64,000 bases of DNA from WLJO01 sp945889085 (GTDB lineage: Bacteria; Actinomycetota; Acidimicrobiia; Acidimicrobiales; Ilumatobacteraceae): assembly GCA_945889085.1 (NCBI GenBank), contig CAMDBM010000002.1:29318-93317 (forward strand), read 5' to 3'. How positions within the stretch are numbered: position 1 is the stretch's first letter; each line of letters opens with the position of its first letter. Position numbers and translations under genes: made by a program. Positions 35,653-44,568 of the stretch are shown here, piece after piece. The notes beneath the pieces were generated by a model. That model saw only the letters and a program-made list of their open reading frames with translations, made no database searches and was not told the DNA's origin.

Positions 35653-36492
35653 ATGGAATCGATCGACCTCTCCAACCTGAGGACGCTCCACTACGCGGTG
35701 GAGAACCCCGGCGACAACGGGATCGCGGTGGTGACCCTCAACCGGCCCGAGATGCGCAACGCGCAGAACAACCGCATGACGTACGAGATGAATGCCTGCT
35801 TCAACGACGCCTCGAGGCGTTCGGACGTGAAGGTGATCGTTCTCCAGGCCGACGGACCGCACTTCTGCTCCGGGCACGACCTGAAAGAGACCGAAGGGGT
35901 CGGCACCTTTGACCTCGTGTTCCCGGTGGCAGGTCTCGACGGCAAGGGTCAGGAGGCAATGATGGCCGGCGAGGAGGAGGTGTACCTCAACATGACGTGG
36001 CGCTGGCGCAACCTCCCCAAGCCGCTCCTCGCTGCGGCGCAGGGCAAGACAATCGCCGGTGGACTGCCGCTGCTGTGGTGTGCCGACATCATCATCGCTG
36101 CGGACGACGCCATCTTCAGCGATCCGGTCGTCGCTTTCGGCGTGAACGGCGTGGAGTACTTCGCCCACCCTTGGGAGGTTGGCCCGCGCAAGGCCAAAGA
36201 GATGTTGTTCACCGGCGACTGGCTCTCTGCCGCCGACGCCAAGCAGCTCGGCATGGTGAACCATGTGGTCCCCAAGGACGAACTGCGCACGTTCGTGATG
36301 GCGATGGCTGCCAAGATCGCGGAGAAGCCGGCGTTCGGCCTGAAGCTCGCCAAGGAAAGCGTGAACCAGGCGCTCGAGGCGCAGGGTCAGTGGACGGCGC
36401 TGAGGGCAGCGTTCAGCCTGCAGCACCTCGCGCACGCGAACAACCGTCTCAAGTTCGGCATCCCGATCGACCCCGGCTTCCGCAAGCCGTAG
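35653..36492 (+). CDS. Enoyl-CoA hydratase/isomerase family protein (2)
   Basis: A 279-residue crotonase-fold enzyme. VVTLNRPEMRNAQNNRMTYE, the oxyanion loop HFCSGHDLKE and QGKTIAGGLPLLWCADIIIA are the family landmarks. A 20-residue insertion relative to short crotonases lies around residues 85-110 (GTFDLVFPVAGLDGKGQEAM). AAGGAG six nucleotides before the ATG is a strong ribosome-binding site, consistent with an internal operon gene. The reaction is not determinable; neighbours suggest fatty-acid, branched-chain or steroid side-chain oxidation. Confidence 0.88.
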   Translation: MESIDLSNLRTLHYAVENPGDNGIAVVTLNRPEMRNAQNNRMTYEMNACFNDASRRSDVKVIVLQADGPHFCSGHDLKETEGVGTFDLVFPVAGLDGKGQEAMMAGEEEVYLNMTWRWRNLPKPLLAAAQGKTIAGGLPLLWCADIIIAADDAIFSDPVVAFGVNGVEYFAHPWEVGPRKAKEMLFTGDWLSAADAKQLGMVNHVVPKDELRTFVMAMAAKIAEKPAFGLKLAKESVNQALEAQGQWTALRAAFSLQHLAHANNRLKFGIPIDPGFRKP

Positions 36493-36510
36493 GCCGCGGC
36501 CGCTGGGGGC

Positions 36511-36810
36511 CTACTCGACGGCCTTGTAGTCGGTGATCTCAACCCTGCTGCTGCTCGTGATCGTTGCCGTGAACTTGTACCGCTTGCCGTCGGTCTTGCC
36601 CTGCCCGGCGCACGAGAAGGTCACGCCCTTGGAGGTGCTGCCCGGGTCCTCGCAGTAGATCCCGGTGAACTCTTGGCCGATCACGCGGGCGGTATCCGCC
36701 CCGCCGATCGCCTTCTCGGCGGCCTTCGCAAAGTCGGTGCTGCTCCTGCTGCACGATGTCAACGAGAACAGGGCGATTGCCGTCACGCCGACGGCGAGGA
36801 GTTTGCGCAT
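36511..36810 (-). CDS. DUF4333-like lipoprotein
   Basis: A 99-residue secreted lipoprotein. The signal peptide ends in a lipobox (LTSC, Cys20), after which the mature domain contains CEDPGSTSKGVTFSCAG with two cysteines that probably form a disulfide, then a beta-rich end (YKFTATITSSSRVEI). This fits DUF4333, a small domain common in actinobacterial lipoproteins and of unknown function. TACCGT six nucleotides before ATG 36810 predicts a leaderless transcript. Confidence 0.75.
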   Translation of the reverse strand: MRKLLAVGVTAIALFSLTSCSRSSTDFAKAAEKAIGGADTARVIGQEFTGIYCEDPGSTSKGVTFSCAGQGKTDGKRYKFTATITSSSRVEITDYKAVE

Positions 36811-36816
36811 GGGGGA

Positions 36817-36822
36817 ACGGTA
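36817..36822 (-). promoter_or_regulatory. Leaderless -10 of the DUF4333-like gene
   Basis: TACCGT, then six nucleotides, then ATG 36810. Confidence 0.55.
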
Positions 36823-36864
36823 CCCGTTGCGGGGCAGGGTGGGGTGGGGTTCCCCATCCCATGA

Positions 36865-37728
36865 TCAACGCAACCCGTCGACAGTCATAATGGCGAGGGC
36901 GAGCCACACGAGCGAGAAGCCGATCACACGCGCAGCGGTCAGTTGCTCGTGGTACACCACGGCCCCGAGCACGAAGTTGATGCTCGGCACGAGGTATCCG
37001 ACCGGTCCGAGCACGGTGAACGGCGTGCGCTTGGCAGAGTACGCAAAGAGCAGCAGGGGTGTTGCGGTCACAATGCCGCTGCACAGCAGCAGGGCGATCT
37101 CGACAGGTGTTCCGGTCGAGAAGATTCCGGCTCCGTCGCCCTGGCGGATGGCGACGAGGACGACTGCCGGCACGAGCAGGAGCAGGATCTCGCCCGACAG
37201 GCTTTCGATCGCGGCGAGCGGGATCTGCCGCTTCGCGTAGCCGTAGGCACACCACGACGTCCCAAGAACGATGGCCAGCCAGGGCACCTGTCCGTAGGCG
37301 GCACCTACGACAGCGACGGCGCACACGGCGAGACCGAGTGCGCACCATTGCGCGACCCGGAGCCGTTCCTTCATGGCGAAGACACCGATCAACATGGTCC
37401 CGATTGGGGAGATGAAGTAGCCGAGCGCTGTCTCGATCACGTGTCCGTGGACGACGGCGTAGACATAGGTGGTCCAGTTGGTGGCGAGCAGGAGTGCGAG
37501 CAGGGCCAAGTGGGCGACGGTTCGTGGGGACCGGAAGGCATCGAGTACGGCGCGCCCCTTGCGCATCGCCATGAGCACCACGACCAGCACGACGGTTGAC
37601 CAGACGGTCCGCTGCGCGATCAACTCGAACGCGTTGAACCGGTGGAACTGCTTCCAGTAAATGGTGATGGCGCCCCACAGGGTGTAGGCGAGGATGCCCG
37701 CCCACAGCCCGGAGTGGCCGCGCCTCAC
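36865..37728 (-). CDS. rarD: RarD/EamA-type transporter
   Basis: A 287-residue drug/metabolite transporter superfamily permease with ten predicted membrane helices in two EamA repeats. The N-terminal WAGILAYTLWGAITIYWKQF and the following ELIAQRTVWS are characteristic of RarD, and NWTTYVYAV and FISPIGTMLIGVF match it too. The substrate is unknown. GTG 37728 is chosen because it overlaps the stop of the upstream serine hydrolase gene (GTGA), a typical coupled arrangement, and gives the usual RarD length. Confidence 0.9.
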   Translation of the reverse strand: MRRGHSGLWAGILAYTLWGAITIYWKQFHRFNAFELIAQRTVWSTVVLVVVLMAMRKGRAVLDAFRSPRTVAHLALLALLLATNWTTYVYAVVHGHVIETALGYFISPIGTMLIGVFAMKERLRVAQWCALGLAVCAVAVVGAAYGQVPWLAIVLGTSWCAYGYAKRQIPLAAIESLSGEILLLLVPAVVLVAIRQGDGAGIFSTGTPVEIALLLCSGIVTATPLLLFAYSAKRTPFTVLGPVGYLVPSINFVLGAVVYHEQLTAARVIGFSLVWLALAIMTVDGLR

Positions 37729-38807
37729 ACGCAGGCGCTGGCGAGGGTGGAGAGGTCCTGGGACCGCAAGAAGTCGGTGCGCGGGTCCTGGTCGAGGGTG
37801 TCGTGCACGAACGCGAAACTCAGCCCGGTGTCGGGATCGGCCCAGGCGATCTGGCCCCCGGCTCCCATGTGGCCGAACGCCCGGGGTGAGGGCCCTGACA
37901 TCCAGCGGTGTGCAGCGAAACCGTCGTCGCCGGCGATCACGAACGCGAGCGAACGGTTGGCCACCACGTTGTCGGTATCGCTGACCATCCGGTTCCGGAC
38001 CTGGAACGCGACAGCCGGGAGCGCAAGGAGGCGCTGGTAGACGAGGGCGATCTCGCCAGCACGCGCGAAACCGCCCCCTCCGGGGACGCCGGCGATCCGC
38101 GTCGCCGGGTGGTTCATCACGAGCAGAGCGTCGAGCGAGATCGTCGACGGCATCACGTAATCCATCCCGCCAAGGACCTCGGCGATGGCGGTATCGGGCG
38201 GCCGTTCGCCGGTGGCGCGAACGTCGTGACAGGGGTCCTCGACCACGGAGGGTCCGATCAGGGGAGCGAGGTCGAGCGGCGAGGTCAGCGTGTCGTGGAC
38301 CACGTCTGTATAAGGACGACCGGTGACGGTGCTGATCAGTTCGGCGAGCACCCAGTGGGCGGCCATCGGGTGGTACGCACAGCGCGTCCCGGGCTCCCAG
38401 TCGAGGCGCCAGCCAGCCATCCGTTCCCGCCGGCCCTCGCTCGTTGCCCACTGCTTCGGGCCCATCGGCGCGTACGGAAAACCACCCTGCATGAGCATCA
38501 CGTGCTCGACGAGGACGTGATGCTTGCCGTTGCCCGCGAACTCCGGGATGTAGTGCGCTACGGGTCGGGACGGGTCGAGTGCGCCGGACTCGACGAGCGG
38601 GATACAGGTGGCCGATACGAGGGCCTTGGTGGCCGAGAACATGCAGAACCGGGTGTCCGGTGTTGCGTCCCCGAAGTAGCCCTCGGCGATCACCGAACCG
38701 TTACGGGCCAGCGCAAATTGCGCACCGAGGGATCGGCCGCTGTCAACCTCGTCCCGAACCCGGGCAGCAAGCCGATCCGCACCCGAAAAGTCGACCAATT
38801 CGCCCAC
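37725..38807 (-). CDS. Serine hydrolase, beta-lactamase/esterase family
   Basis: A 360-residue class C beta-lactamase-fold hydrolase (family VIII esterase/EstB-like). SATK (within MFSATKALVSA) is the nucleophile Ser-x-x-Lys, the Tyr of the second motif is in CAYHPMAAHW, and HMGAGG occupies the third (KTG-like) position. No signal peptide is present, so it is probably a cytoplasmic esterase rather than a beta-lactamase. TAGTGT seven nucleotides before GTG 38807 predicts leaderless expression. It is coupled to rarD by a GTGA overlap and divergent from the acyl-CoA mutase. Confidence 0.88.
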   Translation of the reverse strand: MGELVDFSGADRLAARVRDEVDSGRSLGAQFALARNGSVIAEGYFGDATPDTRFCMFSATKALVSATCIPLVESGALDPSRPVAHYIPEFAGNGKHHVLVEHVMLMQGGFPYAPMGPKQWATSEGRRERMAGWRLDWEPGTRCAYHPMAAHWVLAELISTVTGRPYTDVVHDTLTSPLDLAPLIGPSVVEDPCHDVRATGERPPDTAIAEVLGGMDYVMPSTISLDALLVMNHPATRIAGVPGGGGFARAGEIALVYQRLLALPAVAFQVRNRMVSDTDNVVANRSLAFVIAGDDGFAAHRWMSGPSPRAFGHMGAGGQIAWADPDTGLSFAFVHDTLDQDPRTDFLRSQDLSTLASACV

Positions 38808-38814
38808 GATCCGT

Positions 38815-38820
38815 ACACTA
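38815..38820 (-). promoter_or_regulatory. Leaderless -10 of the serine hydrolase-rarD operon
   Basis: TAGTGT, then seven nucleotides, then GTG 38807. Confidence 0.5.
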
Positions 38821-38859
38821 GGTGTCGACGGTCACAAATGCCGAAGCGCTGGGGAGATC

Positions 38860-40494
<1,635 letters not shown>

Positions 40495-40505
40495 CCCCGC
40501 TCCAC

Positions 40506-41267
40506 GTGCGAGTGCTTCGGGCGCGCGTGCGCGAGGCGATCAAGGGCACGCGCCCCGGGCAATGGCTCGTAGCGGTGCGGCGACTTCGCCTGTGGGGCGG
40601 TCCCGGTCAGGCGGTGCTCGCGGCTACCCCCGGCGCGCAGTGGACGTGGGGTGGTCCGATGAACGGGCAGCACGGCCGGCGAGCGCTCGTGCGCAGGATC
40701 GCCACCGGAATCCGGTTTCGGTACGCCGTCGAGACCGGCACGCACCGAGGCGCAAGCACCGCATTCCTCGCTGACGTAACCGGCGCGCCCGTTCACACGG
40801 TGGATGCCGACCCGGTTTCGGGGGGCTATGCCACTCGTGTCTTCGCAGGCCGCACGGACGTCACGGTGTCGATCGACGACTCCCGACGATTTCTCGAGCG
40901 CGTGGCCGGCGAACAGGTCCGGACGGATCCGGTGCTCTTTTATCTCGACGCGCACTGGGATGCGCAAGACCTCCCGCTGTGGGAGGAGATCCGGTATGTG
41001 TTCGCCCATTGGGACCATCCGGTGGTTGTCGTCGACGACTTCGCGGTGCCAGGCGATCCCGGTTACGGCTTCGACGCGTATGGCGTTGGGCGCAGCCTCT
41101 GCCTCGACGATCTGCTTCCTCACCTGCCTGAGACGGTCGAGGCGTGGTTTCCCTCGCTGCCGTCAGGCTCTGAGAGCGGGGCACGGCGGGGTTGCGTCGT
41201 GCTCGTGCGCTCCACGCCCCCGGCGGGCTGGGACCACGGCGGGCTGCTGTCCGCCGCCCGGCGCTGA
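40506..41267 (+). CDS. Putative class I SAM-dependent methyltransferase
   Basis: A 253-residue cytoplasmic protein with a Rossmann-like methyltransferase core. YAVETGTHRGASTAFLADV resembles motif I, HTVDADP ends the second strand, and FYLDAHWDAQDLPLWEEI plus VVVVDDF are conserved landmarks of a group annotated as uncharacterised methyltransferases. The N-terminal ~60 residues are basic. GTG 40506 (or the GTG two codons later) begins 12 nt after the mutase gene; it could be cotranscribed with the mutase, though a functional link is not evident. Confidence 0.7.
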   Translation: MRVLRARVREAIKGTRPGQWLVAVRRLRLWGGPGQAVLAATPGAQWTWGGPMNGQHGRRALVRRIATGIRFRYAVETGTHRGASTAFLADVTGAPVHTVDADPVSGGYATRVFAGRTDVTVSIDDSRRFLERVAGEQVRTDPVLFYLDAHWDAQDLPLWEEIRYVFAHWDHPVVVVDDFAVPGDPGYGFDAYGVGRSLCLDDLLPHLPETVEAWFPSLPSGSESGARRGCVVLVRSTPPAGWDHGGLLSAARR

Positions 41268-41276
41268 CGCGTCGGC

Positions 41277-42803
41277 TCAGCCCGAACGGCGGGCGACGAG
41301 GATGAGGTTCTTGCCGAGCGGCGGGTGCACCAGGGCGCGCTGCAGCACCTTGCTGACGGGGACGATGACCCGGTCGTAGATGGCGTTCGAGCCGGTGCCG
41401 AGCGTTTCCACACCGAGCACCCGGTACATCAGCCAGTAGGGGAGCACGCTGGCGACGTCGAAGTAGTCGATGGACTCCACGGTGAAACCGGCCTGCTCCA
41501 CCTTTGCACGCAATGTCGCCTTCGTGTAGCGGCGGTAGTGCCCGGACTTGTGGTCGATCGCGGAGTACAGGCTCGGCATGGCGGGGACGAAGAGGCAGAG
41601 GTGCCCGCCCGGGGCGAGCAGGTGGCGGGCAGTGAGCAGTTCCCCGCCGTCGTCCTCGATGTGCTCGAGCACGTTCACGTAGACGGCGGTGTCGAACGGA
41701 CCGTCCATGCCCTCGGCGAGGACCTCGGCCGAGGTGGCCTGACGGAGCGTGATGCGGGGGCTCCCCGCGATTCGCTTGGCGCATCGCGGGTACACGTTGG
41801 CGGCCGGTTCGAGCGCGAGCACGGTGCCGGGGTGGCGTTCGGTGATGGCGAGCGTGACGGTCCCGAGGCCAGCACCGACCTCGATCGTTCGCTGCCCGAT
41901 GGCGGTGCCGAAGCCGTCGACGATCCAGCCGAAGAAATTGCGCGCGCCCGAGAGCGCTTCCAGCTCGTCGAGCGCCCCGAAGTGGGACTGCGCTGCAGGG
42001 TTCTGGCCGGCGAAGTGTGGCTGCCGCTTGGCCCAGTTTGTCTGGTCCGAGCGGTGCTCGGCCCGTGCTACGGCTCCGGCCTGTCGGGTGGCGCGGAGTC
42101 CGAGCAGAAACCGCCGCGTATCGGCGCGACTGATGGCAGGCACACCCGAGTAGCGCGGGCGGAACGTGATCGGCATCTCCTGGACGACGAACCCGTTGGC
42201 CTGGGCGAGTGCGGTGAGCGCTGCGAAGTAGACCGAGGCTTCGGCAAGCGCATCGGCGGGCACGGAGAGCGCGAGCACATCGGGGTGCATCACGCGGAAC
42301 CCCGAGGTGGAGTCGCTGACACCGTCCACCGGGCCGAGCCAGCGGACGAGTTGGTTGCCGAGGCGACTCGCGAGGGAGCGGGTCAGGCTGTTGCCGGGGG
42401 CTGAACCGCCACGGACCCATCGCGAGCCGATCGTGATGCCGTACCCGCCGGCGAGGTGTGCGCGCACAAGGTCGGGGATCTGGCGTGCATCGTGCTGGCC
42501 GTCACCGTCGAGCGTGACGAGGAAGCCGGAGGACCCTATTTCCCGAACGTGAGCGAACGCCGTTCGCATCGTGTCCACGCGACCGGTGCGCGCGCACTTC
42601 AGCACCTCAAGGTCCACGCCGAGGTGTTCGGCCTCGGCGCGGGCGAGGTCCACGGTGGCATCGTCTGAGCCGTCGTCGACGAGGAGCACCCCGAGCGTGA
42701 TATCGCTGCGAACGAGCACCGAACGCGCTTCGTCGATCTCCTGAAGCACGGGAGCGATGGATCGCGCGTCGTTCTGTGTCGCCAGCAGGATCGTTCCGCG
42801 CAT
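41277..42803 (-). CDS. GT2 glycosyltransferase fused to SAM-methyltransferase
   Basis: A 508-residue bifunctional protein. Residues ~1-230 are a GT2 (GT-A) glycosyltransferase with VDDGSDD (42-48) and the DxD region DGDGQHD (99-105), resembling polyprenyl-phosphate glycosyltransferases. Residues ~265-508 are a class I methyltransferase with motif I EVGAGLG (308-314) and YVNVLEHIEDD. The two are joined by a ~35-residue linker. Such an enzyme could glycosylate and methylate one envelope acceptor, but the substrate is unknown. ATG 42803, seven nucleotides after TACTGT, is preferred to GTG 42812. It converges on the methyltransferase gene ending at 41267. Confidence 0.87.
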   Translation of the reverse strand: MRGTILLATQNDARSIAPVLQEIDEARSVLVRSDITLGVLLVDDGSDDATVDLARAEAEHLGVDLEVLKCARTGRVDTMRTAFAHVREIGSSGFLVTLDGDGQHDARQIPDLVRAHLAGGYGITIGSRWVRGGSAPGNSLTRSLASRLGNQLVRWLGPVDGVSDSTSGFRVMHPDVLALSVPADALAEASVYFAALTALAQANGFVVQEMPITFRPRYSGVPAISRADTRRFLLGLRATRQAGAVARAEHRSDQTNWAKRQPHFAGQNPAAQSHFGALDELEALSGARNFFGWIVDGFGTAIGQRTIEVGAGLGTVTLAITERHPGTVLALEPAANVYPRCAKRIAGSPRITLRQATSAEVLAEGMDGPFDTAVYVNVLEHIEDDGGELLTARHLLAPGGHLCLFVPAMPSLYSAIDHKSGHYRRYTKATLRAKVEQAGFTVESIDYFDVASVLPYWLMYRVLGVETLGTGSNAIYDRVIVPVSKVLQRALVHPPLGKNLILVARRSG

Positions 42804-42810
42804 TCCGAGC

Positions 42811-42816
42811 ACAGTA
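42811..42816 (-). promoter_or_regulatory. Leaderless -10 of the GT2-methyltransferase gene
   Basis: TACTGT, then seven nucleotides, then ATG 42803. Confidence 0.5.
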
Positions 42817-42821
42817 CCGGG

Positions 42822-42905
42822 CTAGTGCGGTCGAAGACCGAGCATCACCGATGCCTCGTCGGGCGTGGCGCCAGCGGTACTCGATGTCACCGCCGTGCCC
42901 CTCAT
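42822..42905 (-). CDS. Possible 27-residue small ORF
   Basis: A short frame (MRGTAVTSSTAG... ending MLGLRPH) with a good Shine-Dalgarno, AAAGGA seven nucleotides before the ATG. It ends 18 nt before the GT2-methyltransferase start. Its codon third positions are less GC-rich than in the neighbouring genes, and the Shine-Dalgarno lies within one arm of the large dyad at 42911-42981. It could be a leader peptide or chance; I have no homology argument. Confidence 0.2.
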   Translation of the reverse strand: MRGTAVTSSTAGATPDEASVMLGLRPH

Positions 42906-42910
42906 CTCCT

Positions 42911-42981
42911 CATCCTTTCGCGTTCTGGGCAAACTTTTCCCCCGCATGCGTGGGGAAAGTCCCGTCAGAACGCAGAGGATG
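42911..42981. repeat. Large coaxial inverted repeat upstream of metY
   Basis: Three nested arm pairs share nearly one centre (42946.5): ACTTTTCCCCCGC/GCGTGGGGAAAGT (42933-42960, 12 of 14 pairs), CGTTCTG/CAGAACG (42921-42927 and 42966-42972, perfect), and CATCCT/AGGATG (42911-42916 and 42976-42981, offset by 1 nt). The inner arm resembles the suf operators. It lies upstream of the metY promoter in an activator-like position and could also fold as a long RNA hairpin on either strand. Confidence 0.75.
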
Positions 42982-43002
42982 GGGGAAAGGTGACCATTTA
43001 GG

Positions 43003-43031
43003 TCGACATTTGGCGCCCGCGTCACTACACT
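43003..43031 (+). promoter_or_regulatory. metY promoter
   Basis: TCGACA (43003-43008) and TACACT (43026-43031) with a 17-nt spacer; the predicted leader is about 50 nt. Confidence 0.55.
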
Positions 43032-43086
43032 TCCCCGATCGAACGCTTCGGCCGCATCGGTTGGCCATGGGACATCGGAGACAGTC

Positions 43087-44400
43087 ATGAGTGACAACTG
43101 GGGTTTTGAGACCAAGCAGATCCATGTGGGCGGAGACCCGGACCCGGCAACGGGCGCCCGGGCCGTACCGATCTACCAGACCACGTCGTACGAGTTCCGC
43201 AACTCCGAGCATGCCGCGAACCTGTTCGGTCTCGCCGAGGTGGGCTTCATCTACACCCGCATCATGAACCCCACCCAGGCCGCGCTCGAGGCCCGGGTGA
43301 ACGCTCTGGAAGGCGGTTGCACCACCGCCATCGGCATCCCCGGCACCCTTGCCGTTGCCTCGGGCCAGGCTGCCGAGAGTCTCGCCCTCACCACCCTGTG
43401 CGAGGCCGGCAGCCACATTGTCGCCTCGCCGTCGCTCTACGGCGGTACCTACAACCTGCTGCACTACTCGCTCCCGAAGATGGGCATCGAGGTCACCTTC
43501 GTGGACGACCCGCACGATCTCGAGCAGTGGCGTGCGGCCATCCGCCCGAACACCCGCGCCTTCTACGGTGAGGCACTCGCCAACCCGAAGAACGACGTGT
43601 TCGACGTGGAGGGTGTGTCCAAGGTTGCCCACGACAACGGCATTCCGCTCATCATCGACAACACGGTTCCGTCGCCGTACCTGTTCCGTCCCCTCGAGTG
43701 GGGCGCAGACATCGTCGTGCACTCGCTCACCAAGTTCATCGGCGGCCACGGCACCTCGGTTGGCGGCGCGATCATCGACGGCGGCAAGTTTGACTTCGGC
43801 GCCAGCGGTCGCTTCCCGAACATGACCGAGCCCGACCCGTCGTACCACGGCCTCGCCTACTGGACGGCACTCGGCCACGGCTCGTTCGTGCTCAAGGCCC
43901 GCCTCCAGGGCCTGCGCGATCACGGCGCAGCCATCTCGCCGTTCAACGCCTTCCTCATCTTGCAGGGTCTCGAGACGCTCAGCCTGCGCATGGAGCGCCA
44001 CTTCTCGAACGCCTCGAAGGTTGCGGCGTATCTCGAGGCACGTCCCGAGGTGGAGCGCGTGATCTACGCAGGTTCGGCGTCGTCGCCGTGGAAGGCCCGT
44101 GCGGACAAGTACTTCGGCGGCAAGGGCTACGGTTCGGTGTTGTCGTTCATCATCAAGGGCGGCAAGGAAGTCGGTCAGAAGTTTGCGGACTCGCTCGTGC
44201 TGCACAGCCATGTCGCCAATATCGGTGACGTGCGCAGCCTCGTGATCCACCCGGCGTCCACCACCCACAGCCAGCTGACGGCCGAGGAGCAGGAGAGCTC
44301 GGGCGTGTACCCGGGTCTTGTGCGCCTCTCGGTGGGCCTCGAGTCGATTGAGGACATCCTTGCCGATCTCGATGCGGGGTTCGCTGCCGTCAAGGGCTGA
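43087..44400 (+). CDS. metY: O-acetylhomoserine sulfhydrylase MetY
   Basis: PLP-dependent O-acetyl-L-homoserine (thiol)-lyase, 437 residues, making L-homocysteine from O-acetylhomoserine and sulfide in methionine synthesis. The length and the opening GFETKQIHVGGDPDPATGARAVPIYQTTSY (residues ~5-33) fit MetY rather than the shorter MetB/MetC enzymes. The PLP lysine is in VHSLTKFIGGHG. C-terminal HPASTTHSQL and the LVRLSVGLESIEDI segment are standard. GGAG lies seven nucleotides before the ATG. A partner metX is not in the window. Its upstream region contains the large dyad, suggesting regulation by sulfur or Fe-S status. Confidence 0.95.
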   Translation: MSDNWGFETKQIHVGGDPDPATGARAVPIYQTTSYEFRNSEHAANLFGLAEVGFIYTRIMNPTQAALEARVNALEGGCTTAIGIPGTLAVASGQAAESLALTTLCEAGSHIVASPSLYGGTYNLLHYSLPKMGIEVTFVDDPHDLEQWRAAIRPNTRAFYGEALANPKNDVFDVEGVSKVAHDNGIPLIIDNTVPSPYLFRPLEWGADIVVHSLTKFIGGHGTSVGGAIIDGGKFDFGASGRFPNMTEPDPSYHGLAYWTALGHGSFVLKARLQGLRDHGAAISPFNAFLILQGLETLSLRMERHFSNASKVAAYLEARPEVERVIYAGSASSPWKARADKYFGGKGYGSVLSFIIKGGKEVGQKFADSLVLHSHVANIGDVRSLVIHPASTTHSQLTAEEQESSGVYPGLVRLSVGLESIEDILADLDAGFAAVKG

Positions 44401-44556
44401 GTACGGGCTTCCCTCGCCGCGGCGCGCACGTGACCTCGGTCGCGAGCGTCGCGGCGCCAGCCGCAGCGAGCACGAGGCCTATGCCGAAGCGAAGCGGCGG
44501 CTATGGCCGAGAATCAGAAGGGACCTTCGCCCCCCACATGCGTACTCGTTCTCGCC

Positions 44557-44562
44557 TAATGT
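44557..44562 (+). promoter_or_regulatory. Leaderless -10 of the second acyl-CoA dehydrogenase gene
   Basis: TAATGT, then six nucleotides, then ATG 44569. The preceding ~150 nt after metY hold no other feature I can support. Confidence 0.55.
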
Positions 44563-44568
44563 GCGCGC

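Noticed and set aside
37725..38807. Calling the class C-type hydrolase a beta-lactamase (antibiotic resistance)
   Set aside because: No signal peptide and a GAGG rather than KTG-type third motif; family VIII esterase is more likely.
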